Shown piece by piece: positions 8,226 through 16,691 of a DNA stretch of 52,555 bases (position 1 is its first letter; every line of letters starts with the position of its first letter). The notes beneath the pieces are model-generated. The model did no database searches, was not told where the DNA came from, and saw nothing but the letters and a program-made list of their open reading frames with translations. This stretch comes from Alphaproteobacteria bacterium (GTDB lineage Bacteria > Pseudomonadota > Alphaproteobacteria > SHVP01). The translations under genes were made by a program, and so were the position numbers. The DNA lies in assembly GCA_016869765.1 (NCBI GenBank), contig VGES01000024.1, positions 1 through 52,555 of the forward strand, given 5' to 3'.

Positions 8226-9728
8226 TCACTCCGCTAGGGCGCTGGCCTCGCGCCGCCAATCGGCGCAAGCCACGAGCGTACCATCGCTGCGGCGCTCGAT
8301 GATTTCCGCCGACCCAAAAAACGGTGAGGTCGATTCGCCAAAACGCGCCTGGGTGCCTTGCCCGTTCAAGGCCCCAAGAACGGCGTCTCCGAAACCACGC
8401 TCGATCAACACTTCGCCCTCGAGGTCGGTGCTCCAGCGTGGGGCGGCGATCGCTTGCGGCAGGGACATTCTCCGGTCAACCAGTCCGCTCAGCACCTGGG
8501 TCAGGGTCAATGTCTGCCCCGGCCCTCCCGGGGTCCCAAGACAATAGGCCAGCGAATGGTCGCGCGTGACGATGACCGGGTTCAGCGTGTGCGCCGGTCG
8601 CTTGCCGGGCCCGACCTCGTTGGCATGCCCGGGCGTCGTCACGAAGCCAATCATCCGATTGTTGAAGATGACCCCGCTCGCCGCGTCGGCCACGGCCGAC
8701 CCGAAGAGCAGGAAGATGCTCTGAACGAGGACCGCCGCGTTGCCGTCGCGATCGACCACCGAGACCACCGCCGTACCACCACGATTCGGCTGCCCGGGGG
8801 GCGTTCGCGCAGCGAGCGGTTGCTCTGCCTGCATATCGGGATCGGCCACCCGTCGATCACCGGCGGCAAAGGCCTCACGCATGGCGGTGATCAGGCGCCC
8901 GAGGCGAACCGCGTCGGCGCCCCGGAGGTCCTCCGGGTGATCGACCAAGGCACGAAGCTGGAGCGCCATGTAAAGCCCGTAAGAGTTGGGAGGCATCAAG
9001 GCGACGTCGAGCCCACGATAGGGCTCGACGATCGGTTCGACCCACTGCGAGCGGTGGTGCGCCAGGTCCTCGGCCGTGATCGCTGCGCCTCGCGCTTCCA
9101 GTGTCGTCATCAGCGACCGCGCGACGGCGCCCCGGTAGAACGTGTCCGGCCCCTCTTCGGCCACTTGAGCCAGGGTCCTTGCCAACGCCGGTTGTCGCCA
9201 GCGTGTCCCGGCCTCGAGTTCGCCCTGGTCGCGGGCAATCACCGCCTGCATCCCATCGTCGGCGAGGATGAGCGCTCGATATTGCCGTGTCGCAGCCGCG
9301 AGGCCGGGGGAGACCGCGAACCCCTCGTCAGCCAGCGCGATGGCTGGGGCCAAGAGCGACGTCCACGGTAGCCGTCCGTGGCGCGCGTGCAGCACGCCCC
9401 ACCCGTCGACCACACCCGGTACCGCGATCGCTGCGGCGCCACGTTCGGGAATACCGTCATCGAACCGACGACGCACGGCGTTGCGACCCGATCGCCCCGA
9501 TGCGTTCAGTCCACAAATCCGTCCCGTACGAGCCTCGTAGGTGAGAGCGAAAGCATCACCACCGAGCGTGCACGCCTGGGGCAACACCACGGCGAGCACC
9601 GCGGCCGCGGCGATCGCGGCATCCGCGGCGCTTCCGCCGCGCGCAAGCACATCACGGCCGGCAAGACTTGCCAGCGGATGGCCCGAGACGATGGCGTGGC
9701 GTGTCCCGTGAAAAAGCGGCGGCAACAT
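8226..9728 (-). CDS. ggt: Gamma-glutamyltransferase family protein
   Basis: A 500-residue member of the Ntn-hydrolase gamma-glutamyltransferase family. Landmarks are ASLAGRDVLARGGSAADAA at the N-terminus, PGVVDGWG near residue 105, and the small-subunit start GGTAVVSVVDRDGNA, where Thr319 aligns with the autocatalytic nucleophile of the family. PGKRPAHTLNP and GTPGGPGQ, the oxyanion and substrate loops, follow. No secretion signal is obvious, which fits the cytoplasmic or atypical branch. These enzymes cleave gamma-glutamyl amides such as glutathione. It is the first gene of a four-gene minus-strand operon (with amidohydrolase, DSD1-type enzyme and lipoprotein). An upstream extension of the open frame overlaps the MFS gene antisense and is not believed. 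Confidence 0.88.
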   Translation of the reverse strand: MLPPLFHGTRHAIVSGHPLASLAGRDVLARGGSAADAAIAAAAVLAVVLPQACTLGGDAFALTYEARTGRICGLNASGRSGRNAVRRRFDDGIPERGAAAIAVPGVVDGWGVLHARHGRLPWTSLLAPAIALADEGFAVSPGLAAATRQYRALILADDGMQAVIARDQGELEAGTRWRQPALARTLAQVAEEGPDTFYRGAVARSLMTTLEARGAAITAEDLAHHRSQWVEPIVEPYRGLDVALMPPNSYGLYMALQLRALVDHPEDLRGADAVRLGRLITAMREAFAAGDRRVADPDMQAEQPLAARTPPGQPNRGGTAVVSVVDRDGNAAVLVQSIFLLFGSAVADAASGVIFNNRMIGFVTTPGHANEVGPGKRPAHTLNPVIVTRDHSLAYCLGTPGGPGQTLTLTQVLSGLVDRRMSLPQAIAAPRWSTDLEGEVLIERGFGDAVLGALNGQGTQARFGESTSPFFGSAEIIERRSDGTLVACADWRREASALAE

Positions 9729-9827
9729 CTCCGAACGATGCCCCGATGCCCGCGGGGCCGCAACCTGCTGGCTCCGACCACCACGCGAGTCTAGTATGCC
9801 GATCCACCGCACCCTGTCGCTTCTTCG

Positions 9828-11102
9828 TTGGCTGGTCCCCTCCCCTCCGCCGGTCCTGAACCGGATTTTCCGCCGCACCCCTATCGCTGGGTGATGCTGG
9901 CTGGGACGTGGCTCGTCTATTTCTGTTTTGGCCTGTCCAACGGCGCGATGCCGCCGCTCGTCGATGCGATCACGCGCGACCTCGGGCTTAGCCACACTCA
10001 GATCGGCAGCGTGCTCGGCGCCTGGCCGTTGGTCTACATCGCGGCCGCTCTGCCCTGCGGCGCGCTTGTGGACCGCATCGGGTTGCGGCGCGGGCTCATG
10101 GCCGCCTGCGTGATCATGGCCATATCCGGGTTCCTCCGCATGATGGCCTGGGACCACCTGTCCCTGTTCATCGCCGTCGCCGTCCTCGGCCTCGGTGGCC
10201 CGATGATTTCGGTCGGCGCCCCGAAACTGATCGCCCAGTGGTTCGCCGGCAAGGAACGCGGCCTCGCGATGGGGATTTACATCACCGGCCCCGGCCTTGG
10301 CGGCATCGTCGCCCTCTGGCTCACCAACAGCACGCTCATGCCGCTGCTCGACTCGCGCTGGACGAACGTCGTGCTGGTCTACGCCCTGTTCGTGCTCGCG
10401 GCGGGTGTTGTCTGGCTGGTCCTGAGTGCCCATCCGGCCAGCCGCGATGCGGAACGTCGTCAGGCGGCGGGGCCGCGCCCACCCCAGTTCCAGGTGTTTG
10501 CCGCGATCATCCGGCTGCGGGCGGTCCAACTGGTGCTCGTCATGAGCATCGGCATTTTCTTTCTCAACCACGGTCTCAACAACTGGTTGCCGACGTTGCT
10601 GCGTTACGACGGCTTCGACGGCGCCACGGCGGACTATTGGGCTTCGGTACCGACCGTGGTCGGCGTGATCGCGGCGTTGATCATCCCGCGGCTAGCAACC
10701 CCGGCGCGCCGCTTTCTCATCTTCGGCCTGTTGCTGGTGAGTTCGGCATTGGCGACGCTCGCCTTGCAGTCGAACGAGTGGCCGATCCTGGCCCCAGGAC
10801 TGCTCCTCCAGGGCATCGCACGCAGCTCGCTGATGACCGTCGCGATCCTCATCCTCATGGAGACCCCGGGGGTCGACCCGCGCAACATGGGGGCGGCGGG
10901 CGGCCTGTTCTTTACTGCCGCAGAGATCGGGGGCGTGCTCGGACCGCTCACGATCGGGATCCTGCTCGACGCCACCCGGGGTTTTTCCGCCGCGCTCTTC
11001 ATGCTGACGGCCATCAACATCGGCTTGCTCGGGCTGATGATGATCCTCCGCGCCGAGGCGCAGCGCGCCGGCGACGGTCCGGGCGGAACCGGCGCGCAAT
11101 AG
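9828..11102 (+). CDS. MFS transporter
   Basis: A protein of up to 424 residues with 12 predicted membrane segments and the MFS loop signature after TM2 (GALVDRIGLRRGLMAA). The conserved loop between TM2 and TM3 and the TM5 glycine-rich stretch YITGPGLGGIVALWLT are typical of the cyanate/nitrate-like (CynX/NarK-related) and OFA-like branch. The annotated start is TTG at 9828; the nearest in-frame ATG at 9892 would begin inside TM1, so a non-ATG start is likely. It is divergent from ggt across about 100 bases and could share a regulatory region with that operon. Substrate is not readable from the sequence. Confidence 0.82.
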   Translation: MAGPLPSAGPEPDFPPHPYRWVMLAGTWLVYFCFGLSNGAMPPLVDAITRDLGLSHTQIGSVLGAWPLVYIAAALPCGALVDRIGLRRGLMAACVIMAISGFLRMMAWDHLSLFIAVAVLGLGGPMISVGAPKLIAQWFAGKERGLAMGIYITGPGLGGIVALWLTNSTLMPLLDSRWTNVVLVYALFVLAAGVVWLVLSAHPASRDAERRQAAGPRPPQFQVFAAIIRLRAVQLVLVMSIGIFFLNHGLNNWLPTLLRYDGFDGATADYWASVPTVVGVIAALIIPRLATPARRFLIFGLLLVSSALATLALQSNEWPILAPGLLLQGIARSSLMTVAILILMETPGVDPRNMGAAGGLFFTAAEIGGVLGPLTIGILLDATRGFSAALFMLTAINIGLLGLMMILRAEAQRAGDGPGGTGAQ

Positions 11103-11107
11103 CCGTG

Positions 11108-11136
11108 TTGACATCCTCCTCGCCGCTTCGGACGAT
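11108..11136 (+). promoter_or_regulatory. Candidate sigma-70-type promoter for the pot operon
   Basis: A perfect TTGACA (11108-11113) is followed, after a 17-base spacer, by GACGAT (11131-11136), a weak -10 box. It lies about 35 bases before the start of the polyamine-binding protein gene. The -35 match is exact but the -10 keeps only three consensus bases. Confidence 0.35.
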
Positions 11137-11170
11137 TCACCCCACCGTGCCCGCCTGAAGGAAGCCCGCC

Positions 11171-12262
11171 ATGATCCGACCCGTTGTCGCCGTACTGTCT
11201 TTGTTGCTCGCCCTTGCGCCGGCGGCCTGGGCCCAGGAAGAGAAGGTTCTCAACGTCTACAACTGGTCGGACTACATCGCCGAGGACGTCCTCAAACGCT
11301 TCACCGAACGCACCGGCATCAAAGTCAACTATGACGTCTACGACTCGAACGAGATCCTCGAAGCCAAATTGTCTGCCGGCCGCTCGGGCTACGACTTGGT
11401 CTTTCCGACCTCCAGCCCGTTTTTCGGCCGCCAGATCAAGGCCGGGCTCTACCAAAAACTCGATCGCGGCAAGATCAAGAATTTCGCCAAGGTCGACCGC
11501 GCCGTTCTGGATCGGTTGAAGACCGTCGACCCGGAAAACGCCCATGGCCTGCCCTACATGATGGCCGGCACCGGCATCGGCTACAACGTCGAGCGCCTCA
11601 AGGCGCTCGCCCCGGACGCGCCCCGCGACAGCCTGGCGCTCCTTTTCGATCGCAAACACCTGTTTCGTCTCAAGGGCTGCGGCGTCACCCTGCTCGATGC
11701 GCCGGAGGAAGTGCTGCCCGCGGCCCTCGCCTATCTCGGCCGCAATCCGATTTCGAGCGAGGCGGCCGATCTCGATGCCGCGGTCGATCTCGTCACCAAG
11801 GTGCGCCCGAACTACCGCTACATTCACTCCTCGGCCTACATCAACGACCTCGCCAATGGCGCGACGTGTGTCGCCATGGGGTATGCCGGCGATCTCGTGC
11901 AGGCACGCGATCGTGCGCGGGCCGCGAAGCGAGGCGTGGAACTCGGGATATTCCTCCCCAAGGAAGGGGCGGCCTACAACATCGACGTCATGGCGATCCC
12001 CAAGGACGCGCCGCACCCGGGCAACGCCCACCTCTTCATCGACTTCCTGCTGGAGCCCGAGAACATCGCCGCGATCTCCAACGTCGTGGGCTATGCCAAC
12101 GCCGTGGGCGAGTCGGCCGCGCTGGTGAAACGCGAGCTGCGCGACGACCCGGTCGTCTACCCGCCAGCCTCCCTGAAGCTCTATTCGGTGCCGGAGGTGG
12201 GCAAGGACTTCGAACGCCAGCGCAACCGGGCCTGGAGCCGAATCAAGGCGAAACGTAGCTGA
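11171..12262 (+). CDS. potF: Polyamine ABC transporter substrate-binding protein (PotD/PotF-like)
   Basis: A 363-residue periplasmic protein. Residues 1-21 (MIRPVVAVLSLLLALAPAAWA) form a Sec signal ending AWA-QEE. The mature protein starts KVLNVYNWSDYIAEDVLKRF, the characteristic PotD/PotF opening, whose Trp and Asp line the polyamine site. Later blocks GYNVERLKAL and GYAGDLVQARDRA match the family. It delivers putrescine or spermidine to the membrane complex; which polyamine is preferred is not clear. It is the first of four tightly packed genes (binding protein, ATPase, two permeases), with the ATPase start 2 bases after its stop. Confidence 0.9.
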   Translation: MIRPVVAVLSLLLALAPAAWAQEEKVLNVYNWSDYIAEDVLKRFTERTGIKVNYDVYDSNEILEAKLSAGRSGYDLVFPTSSPFFGRQIKAGLYQKLDRGKIKNFAKVDRAVLDRLKTVDPENAHGLPYMMAGTGIGYNVERLKALAPDAPRDSLALLFDRKHLFRLKGCGVTLLDAPEEVLPAALAYLGRNPISSEAADLDAAVDLVTKVRPNYRYIHSSAYINDLANGATCVAMGYAGDLVQARDRARAAKRGVELGIFLPKEGAAYNIDVMAIPKDAPHPGNAHLFIDFLLEPENIAAISNVVGYANAVGESAALVKRELRDDPVVYPPASLKLYSVPEVGKDFERQRNRAWSRIKAKRS

Positions 12263-12264
12263 CC

Positions 12265-13338
12265 GTGACGCCACCGGCTGGGGTCCCGGCGGTTGCCATC
12301 GCCGGCGTCGCCAAGCACTACGGCGACGTAAGAGCCGTCGACGACGTGTCGCTCGAGGTTCCGAGCGGCGCCTTCTTTTCGCTGCTCGGCGCGTCGGGCT
12401 CGGGAAAATCGACGCTGCTGCGCCTGATCGCCGGGCTCGAGTTCCCCGATCACGGTCGAATCCTGATCGCCGGGCAGGACGTCACGCGGGTCCCGGCCTA
12501 TCTGCGACCGGTGAACACCGTGTTTCAATCCTACGCGTTGTTCCCGCATCTTTCGGTCTTCGACAACGTCGCCTACGGGTTGCGCCGCGAGGGGTTGGCG
12601 CGTCCCGAGATCGAACAGCGCGTGAGCGAAACGCTCCGCATGGTGGCGATGGGCGATTTCGCGCGCCGCCGGCCGAACGAGCTTTCGGGCGGCCAGCAGC
12701 AACGGGTGGCGATCTGCCGCGCCATCGTCAAACGTCCGTTGTTGTTGCTCCTCGATGAACCGCTGGCGGCACTCGATCGACGCCTGCGCGAACACACGCG
12801 CTTCGAACTCAAGAGCCTGCAAGACAGGCTCGGTATCACCTTCCTGATGGTGACCCACGACCAGGAAGAGGCGATGAGCATCTCGACGAAACTCGCAGTC
12901 ATGGACCACGGCCGCATCGTGCAGCAGGGTTCGCCACAGGAGGTCTACGCCCGGCCGCGCAATCGTGCGATTGCCGACTTCATCGGTGATGCCAACCTGT
13001 TCCAGGTTGACGTCGAGCGCCGCGAGGACGAACGGACCTGGGTGCGTGTCGCGGGCGGGCGCCGGGCGGTCTCGGTAACGGGGACTCCGCCCCAGGGCGA
13101 TCACGCAACTCTGCTGCTGCGTCCGGAGGAGATCCGGTTGGCCCGCGACGGCTCATCGGTACTGGACGGCCAAGTCACCGGCGTGTCGTTCCTGGGCAGC
13201 GCTTCGGTCGTGATGGTGCGGCTCGACGACGGTCGCATGGCTGAAGTCCGTGCGCAGGGACCGGCCGGCGTCACCGCCGGTGATCGCATCGGTCTGACCT
13301 GGGCGACGGACGTCGGGGTCCTCCTGGAGGCGGAATGA
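12265..13338 (+). CDS. potG: Polyamine ABC transporter ATP-binding protein (PotA/PotG-like)
   Basis: A 357-residue cytoplasmic ATPase of the CUT1/polyamine class. Walker A is GASGSGKST (about residue 50), the signature is LSGGQQQR, Walker B is LLLLDEPLAALD, and the switch His is in VTHDQEEA. A C-terminal TOBE domain follows (residues 240-355), as usual for the polyamine/iron/maltose subfamily. Translation starts at GTG 12265, 2 bases after the potF stop, and its stop overlaps the potH start by four bases (ATGA). It energises import through the two permeases that follow. Confidence 0.93.
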   Translation: MTPPAGVPAVAIAGVAKHYGDVRAVDDVSLEVPSGAFFSLLGASGSGKSTLLRLIAGLEFPDHGRILIAGQDVTRVPAYLRPVNTVFQSYALFPHLSVFDNVAYGLRREGLARPEIEQRVSETLRMVAMGDFARRRPNELSGGQQQRVAICRAIVKRPLLLLLDEPLAALDRRLREHTRFELKSLQDRLGITFLMVTHDQEEAMSISTKLAVMDHGRIVQQGSPQEVYARPRNRAIADFIGDANLFQVDVERREDERTWVRVAGGRRAVSVTGTPPQGDHATLLLRPEEIRLARDGSSVLDGQVTGVSFLGSASVVMVRLDDGRMAEVRAQGPAGVTAGDRIGLTWATDVGVLLEAE

Positions 13339-14231
13339 GCGCCCGGCCATCGAACGCCAACGCCGGCTCGTTTTTCGTAGCGGGCCTGCCTTACGGCTGG
13401 CTGCTGGCGTTCGTCGCAGCACCGCTTTTCGTCATCGCGGCAATCAGCCTCACCGACCCGGCCGAGGGCGTTCCGCCCTACACCGCACTCGTTTCACGCG
13501 GGGACGGGACGTGGCGATGGACCGGTGATCTCGACAACTACTGGACCCTCGGCGGCGATTGGCACTACGTCGCGGCCTACCTCGGCTCGTTGCGGGTGGC
13601 CTTCGTCGCGACGCTACTGACGCTGTTGCTGGGGTATCCGATGGCCTATGCCATCGCCCGCGCCCGGCGCGAATGGCGGGTTCTCCTGCTGACCGCCGTC
13701 ATGCTGCCGTTCTGGACCTCGTTTCTCATTCGTGTCTACGCCTGGATCGGCATCCTCAACTCGAACGGCTTCATCAACACGGCGCTGCTCGATCTCGGCC
13801 TGATCGAGGAGCCGCTGGCGCTCCTCTACACGGAGTTCGCGGTCTACATCGGCATCATCTACGCCTACCTGCCGTTCATGGTGATGCCGATCTTCGCCGT
13901 GCTCGAGCGCCTCGACCGCGCGCCCGTGGAGGCCGCGATGGATCTCGGGGCGCGCCCCATCACCGCGTTCCTTACGGTGACGCTGCCGCTGTCGCTTCAC
14001 GGCGTCCTCGCCGGCTGCCTGCTCGTCTTCGTTCCGGCGGTGGGTGAGTTCGTCGTTCCGGAACTGCTCGGCGGGTCGGACTTCCTGATGATCGGTCAAT
14101 TGTTGTGGACCGAGAGCTTCCAGAATCGCGACTGGCCGCTGGCTGCCGCGATCGCCGTTGCCCTGCTGCTGGTCGTCGCGGTGCCGATCTTGGTGCTGCA
14201 GAAGCTCTCGCCGCGGGCCACCCGAGCATGA
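13335..14231 (+). CDS. potH: Polyamine ABC transporter permease (PotB/PotH-like)
   Basis: A 298-residue inner-membrane protein with six hydrophobic segments. It carries the permease EAA-type loop, seen as APVEAAMDLGARPITAFLTVTLPLS (shown here only in part, VEAAMDLGARP), which contacts the ATPase. The first cytoplasmic-periplasmic loop after TM1 is long, as in PotB/PotH proteins. Its start overlaps the ATPase stop, and its own stop overlaps the start of the next permease, so the three are translated in a coupled way. With PotI it forms the translocation pathway. Confidence 0.92.
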   Translation: MSARPSNANAGSFFVAGLPYGWLLAFVAAPLFVIAAISLTDPAEGVPPYTALVSRGDGTWRWTGDLDNYWTLGGDWHYVAAYLGSLRVAFVATLLTLLLGYPMAYAIARARREWRVLLLTAVMLPFWTSFLIRVYAWIGILNSNGFINTALLDLGLIEEPLALLYTEFAVYIGIIYAYLPFMVMPIFAVLERLDRAPVEAAMDLGARPITAFLTVTLPLSLHGVLAGCLLVFVPAVGEFVVPELLGGSDFLMIGQLLWTESFQNRDWPLAAAIAVALLLVVAVPILVLQKLSPRATRA

Positions 14232-15043
14232 GCCGGCGCAGCACCTTCCTCTTGTCGGCGCTCGTGGTCGGCTACGCCTTCCTTTACATACCGATCGCGC
14301 TGGTTATCGGCTTTTCGTTCAACGAATCGCGATCGGTCGCGGTGTGGAGCGGCTTTTCGACAAAGTGGTACGCCGCCCTTTGGGAAAACGACGCGCTCCT
14401 GGGTGCGGTGGGATTGAGCCTTAGGATCGCCACCGTCGCGGCGACGGTCGCGGTGGTGATCGGCACGGCGGCCGCGTTCGCGCTGGATCGCTTCCGCCGC
14501 TTACCCGCCAAGCCCGCGTTCGCGCTCTTGCTGGCCACGCCACTCATCCTCCCGGAGACAATCACGGGATTTTCGCTGCTCTTGCTGTTCGTCTGGCTGG
14601 AAGAAGCCGTTGGCTGGCCGGGGGGACGCGGCGCGACCACCATCACGCTCGCCCATGTCACGCTCGGCATCGCCTTCGCCACGGTGGTGATTCTGGCGCG
14701 ACTACGGCAACTCGATCGCACCCTCGAAGCTGCGGCCGCCGATCTCGGGGCAACCGGTTGGGTCACCTTCCGGACCGTGACCCTGCCCTTGCTCGCACCG
14801 GCGATGTTGGCGGCCTGGCTGCTCGCGTTCACCTTGTCGCTCGATGATCTCGTGATCGCGAGTTTCGTTTCGGGTCCGGGCTCCTCAACGCTACCGATGG
14901 TCGTGTTCTCGTCGGTGCGCCTGGGCGTCAGTCCGCAGGTGAACGCCCTGGCGACGCTGTTGGTCGTCGCCGTGACCGTCGTGCTCGGCCTGGCCGCCTG
15001 GCTGCTCGCCCGTCACGAACGACGGCGACGCCAGGCGGCGTAG
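14228..15043 (+). CDS. potI: Polyamine ABC transporter permease (PotC/PotI-like)
   Basis: A 271-residue inner-membrane permease with six hydrophobic segments and the EAA-type loop LEAAAADLGATGWVTFRTVT. SFNESRSVAVWSGFSTKWY, a common PotC/PotI block after TM1, is present. The ATG at 14228 overlaps the potH stop by four bases, so earlier in-frame starts are unlikely. It is the last gene of the pot operon and converges with rhlE, with only four bases between the two stop codons; no classic terminator is visible there. Confidence 0.92.
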   Translation: MSRRSTFLLSALVVGYAFLYIPIALVIGFSFNESRSVAVWSGFSTKWYAALWENDALLGAVGLSLRIATVAATVAVVIGTAAAFALDRFRRLPAKPAFALLLATPLILPETITGFSLLLLFVWLEEAVGWPGGRGATTITLAHVTLGIAFATVVILARLRQLDRTLEAAAADLGATGWVTFRTVTLPLLAPAMLAAWLLAFTLSLDDLVIASFVSGPGSSTLPMVVFSSVRLGVSPQVNALATLLVVAVTVVLGLAAWLLARHERRRRQAA

Positions 15044-15047
15044 CACG

Positions 15048-16238
15048 TTAGGCCGCTTTCCGACGATGCTCGTTCGGGCGCTGCCCGTGCGGGGCCGGCC
15101 GCGTATTCTGGCCGAAGGGAATCGGCGCCAGGCGCTGCTTCGTCACGCGCTCGATCTCGCGCCAATCGCCGCGCTCGCTCGGATCGCAGAACGAGATCGC
15201 GACACCGGCCGCCCCGGCACGCGCCGTGCGGCCGATGCGGTGGGTGTAGCTCTCCGGCGTGTTGGGAATCTCGAAGTTGACGACGTGGCTCACGTCGTCG
15301 ACGTCGATGCCGCGCGCGGCCACGTCGGTGGCCACGAGCACCCGAATCTGGCCGCTGCGGAAACCCTCGAGCGCCCGTTGACGGGCGCCCTGAGCCTTAT
15401 CGCCGTGGATCGAATCGGCGATGACGCCGTTCTTCTCCAGGCGAATCGCCAGACGCTTGGCTCCATGCTTGGTTCGGGTAAACACGACGACCCGGCTCAA
15501 CTGCGGATCGCGCAACAGCGTCATCAGCAGATTGCTCTTTTCAGGCGCAGCAACGGCATAGACGCGTTGTTCGATGCGGTCGGCGACCCGCGTCGTCGGC
15601 GCAATGTCGATGCGCGTCGGCGAGCGCAGGATTTCGTTGGCGAGCTTCACGACTTCGTCGGGCATCGTCGCCGAGAACAGAAGCGACTGCCGCTCGCGCG
15701 GGATCGTCGCGACGATCTTACGTACGTCGCGGATGAAGCCCATGTCGAGCATGCGGTCGGCTTCGTCGAGCACGAGGACGCTCACGTGATGCAGCCGTAC
15801 GTGACGCTGGTTCATGAGATCGAGCAGGCGCCCCGGGGTGGCGATCAGGAGGTCGATACCGCGACGCAGGGCGTCGACCTGGGGATTCTGGCCGACGCCG
15901 CCGAAAATCACGGCCTGACGCAAGCCGAGGTGGCGACCGTAGGCTCGGCAGGACTCGCCGATCTGGAGGGCGAGCTCACGGGTCGGGGCGAGAATCAACG
16001 CGCGCGGCGATTGTGGCACCGGCGCCCGACGGTCTTGGGCGAGACGGTGCAGGATCGGAAGCGCGAACGCGGCGGTCTTGCCGGTGCCGGTCTGCGCGAT
16101 GCCGATCAGGTCGCGCCCCGCGAGCACGACCGGGATGGCCTGCGCTTGGATCGGAGTCGGAGTCACATAGGAATCGGCCGCAAGGGCGCGATTGAGCGCC
16201 TCGGAGAGTCCGAGGGCGGCAAACGTAGAAACAGTCAT
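15048..16238 (-). CDS. rhlE: DEAD-box ATP-dependent RNA helicase (RhlE-like)
   Basis: A 396-residue helicase with the complete DEAD-box set: Q motif TPIQAQAIP, motif I AQTGTGKT, motif II DEAD in VLDEADRM, motif III SAT, motif [11 protein letters not shown], and motif [13 protein letters not shown] short basic tail ([17 protein letters not shown]) follows the helicase core, consistent with the RhlE group, which remodels rRNA and mRNA, often in the cold. The ATG at 16238 is chosen because [12 protein letters not shown] is the normal start of this family. The unusually long gap upstream (about 450 bases to the next gene) could hold a long 5' leader, but no recognisable cold-shock element was seen. 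Confidence 0.93.
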   Translation of the reverse strand: MTVSTFAALGLSEALNRALAADSYVTPTPIQAQAIPVVLAGRDLIGIAQTGTGKTAAFALPILHRLAQDRRAPVPQSPRALILAPTRELALQIGESCRAYGRHLGLRQAVIFGGVGQNPQVDALRRGIDLLIATPGRLLDLMNQRHVRLHHVSVLVLDEADRMLDMGFIRDVRKIVATIPRERQSLLFSATMPDEVVKLANEILRSPTRIDIAPTTRVADRIEQRVYAVAAPEKSNLLMTLLRDPQLSRVVVFTRTKHGAKRLAIRLEKNGVIADSIHGDKAQGARQRALEGFRSGQIRVLVATDVAARGIDVDDVSHVVNFEIPNTPESYTHRIGRTARAGAAGVAISFCDPSERGDWREIERVTKQRLAPIPFGQNTRPAPHGQRPNEHRRKAA

Positions 16239-16691
16239 CACTAGGGGTAGTCCTTCAGAGGCGCTTGGCGAAGCCCTTGGCATTCGCACAAAAGCGCGGT
16301 CGCCACTGCGCGCAATGCAGGAGCGACGTTACGGGGATTGTCTCGGGAAAGTCGACTGACGGCCTTGGCCGAAAAACGCTTCGCGCTACCGCGAGAGAAC
16401 CTAACGGCGCCCATGTAGGAGTCCCGACCCGGAATGTCAAACGAATTCGCCCTTCGTTCGCTCGACAGCCGCCGAAAGGCCAACGCCGCGAGCGCCGACA
16501 CGCCCCAAGACGCGCCTGTGATCGACTTTGGCCATCCGCGCCACCCCCAACAGAACTTCTCCATCGCAAAGTCCTGCTAAAGGGTCATCCGACCGGGCGC
16601 GACGCCTGCGACATCGCTACCGCAGCCGCGGAGCCACCAAGATTCCGCTACAATGGCGCCAGCAACAAACTTGGGGGGGAGGAAAGAACCC
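16239..16691. other. Long intergenic spacer, no gene recognised
   Basis: This 453-base gap separates the divergently transcribed rhlE and the solute-binding protein gene. The open frames through it have arginine- and cysteine-rich, low-complexity translations and no good ribosome-binding sites, so I call no gene. A TACAAT box at 16649-16654, 38 bases before the solute-binding-protein start, could be a -10 element, but there is no convincing -35 at the right distance. Confidence 0.5.

Noticed and set aside
9729-10571. Upstream 280-codon extension of the gamma-glutamyltransferase frame.
   Set aside because: It overlaps the MFS gene antisense and has no homology; the family start is at 9728.
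10634-12274. Minus-strand open frame of about 546 codons opposite the MFS and potF genes.
   Set aside because: It is antisense to two well-supported genes and contains no recognisable protein motif.
16255-16569. Possible small minus-strand gene between rhlE and the solute-binding protein.
   Set aside because: Arg/Ser-rich, no good start signal and no family resemblance; treated as non-coding.
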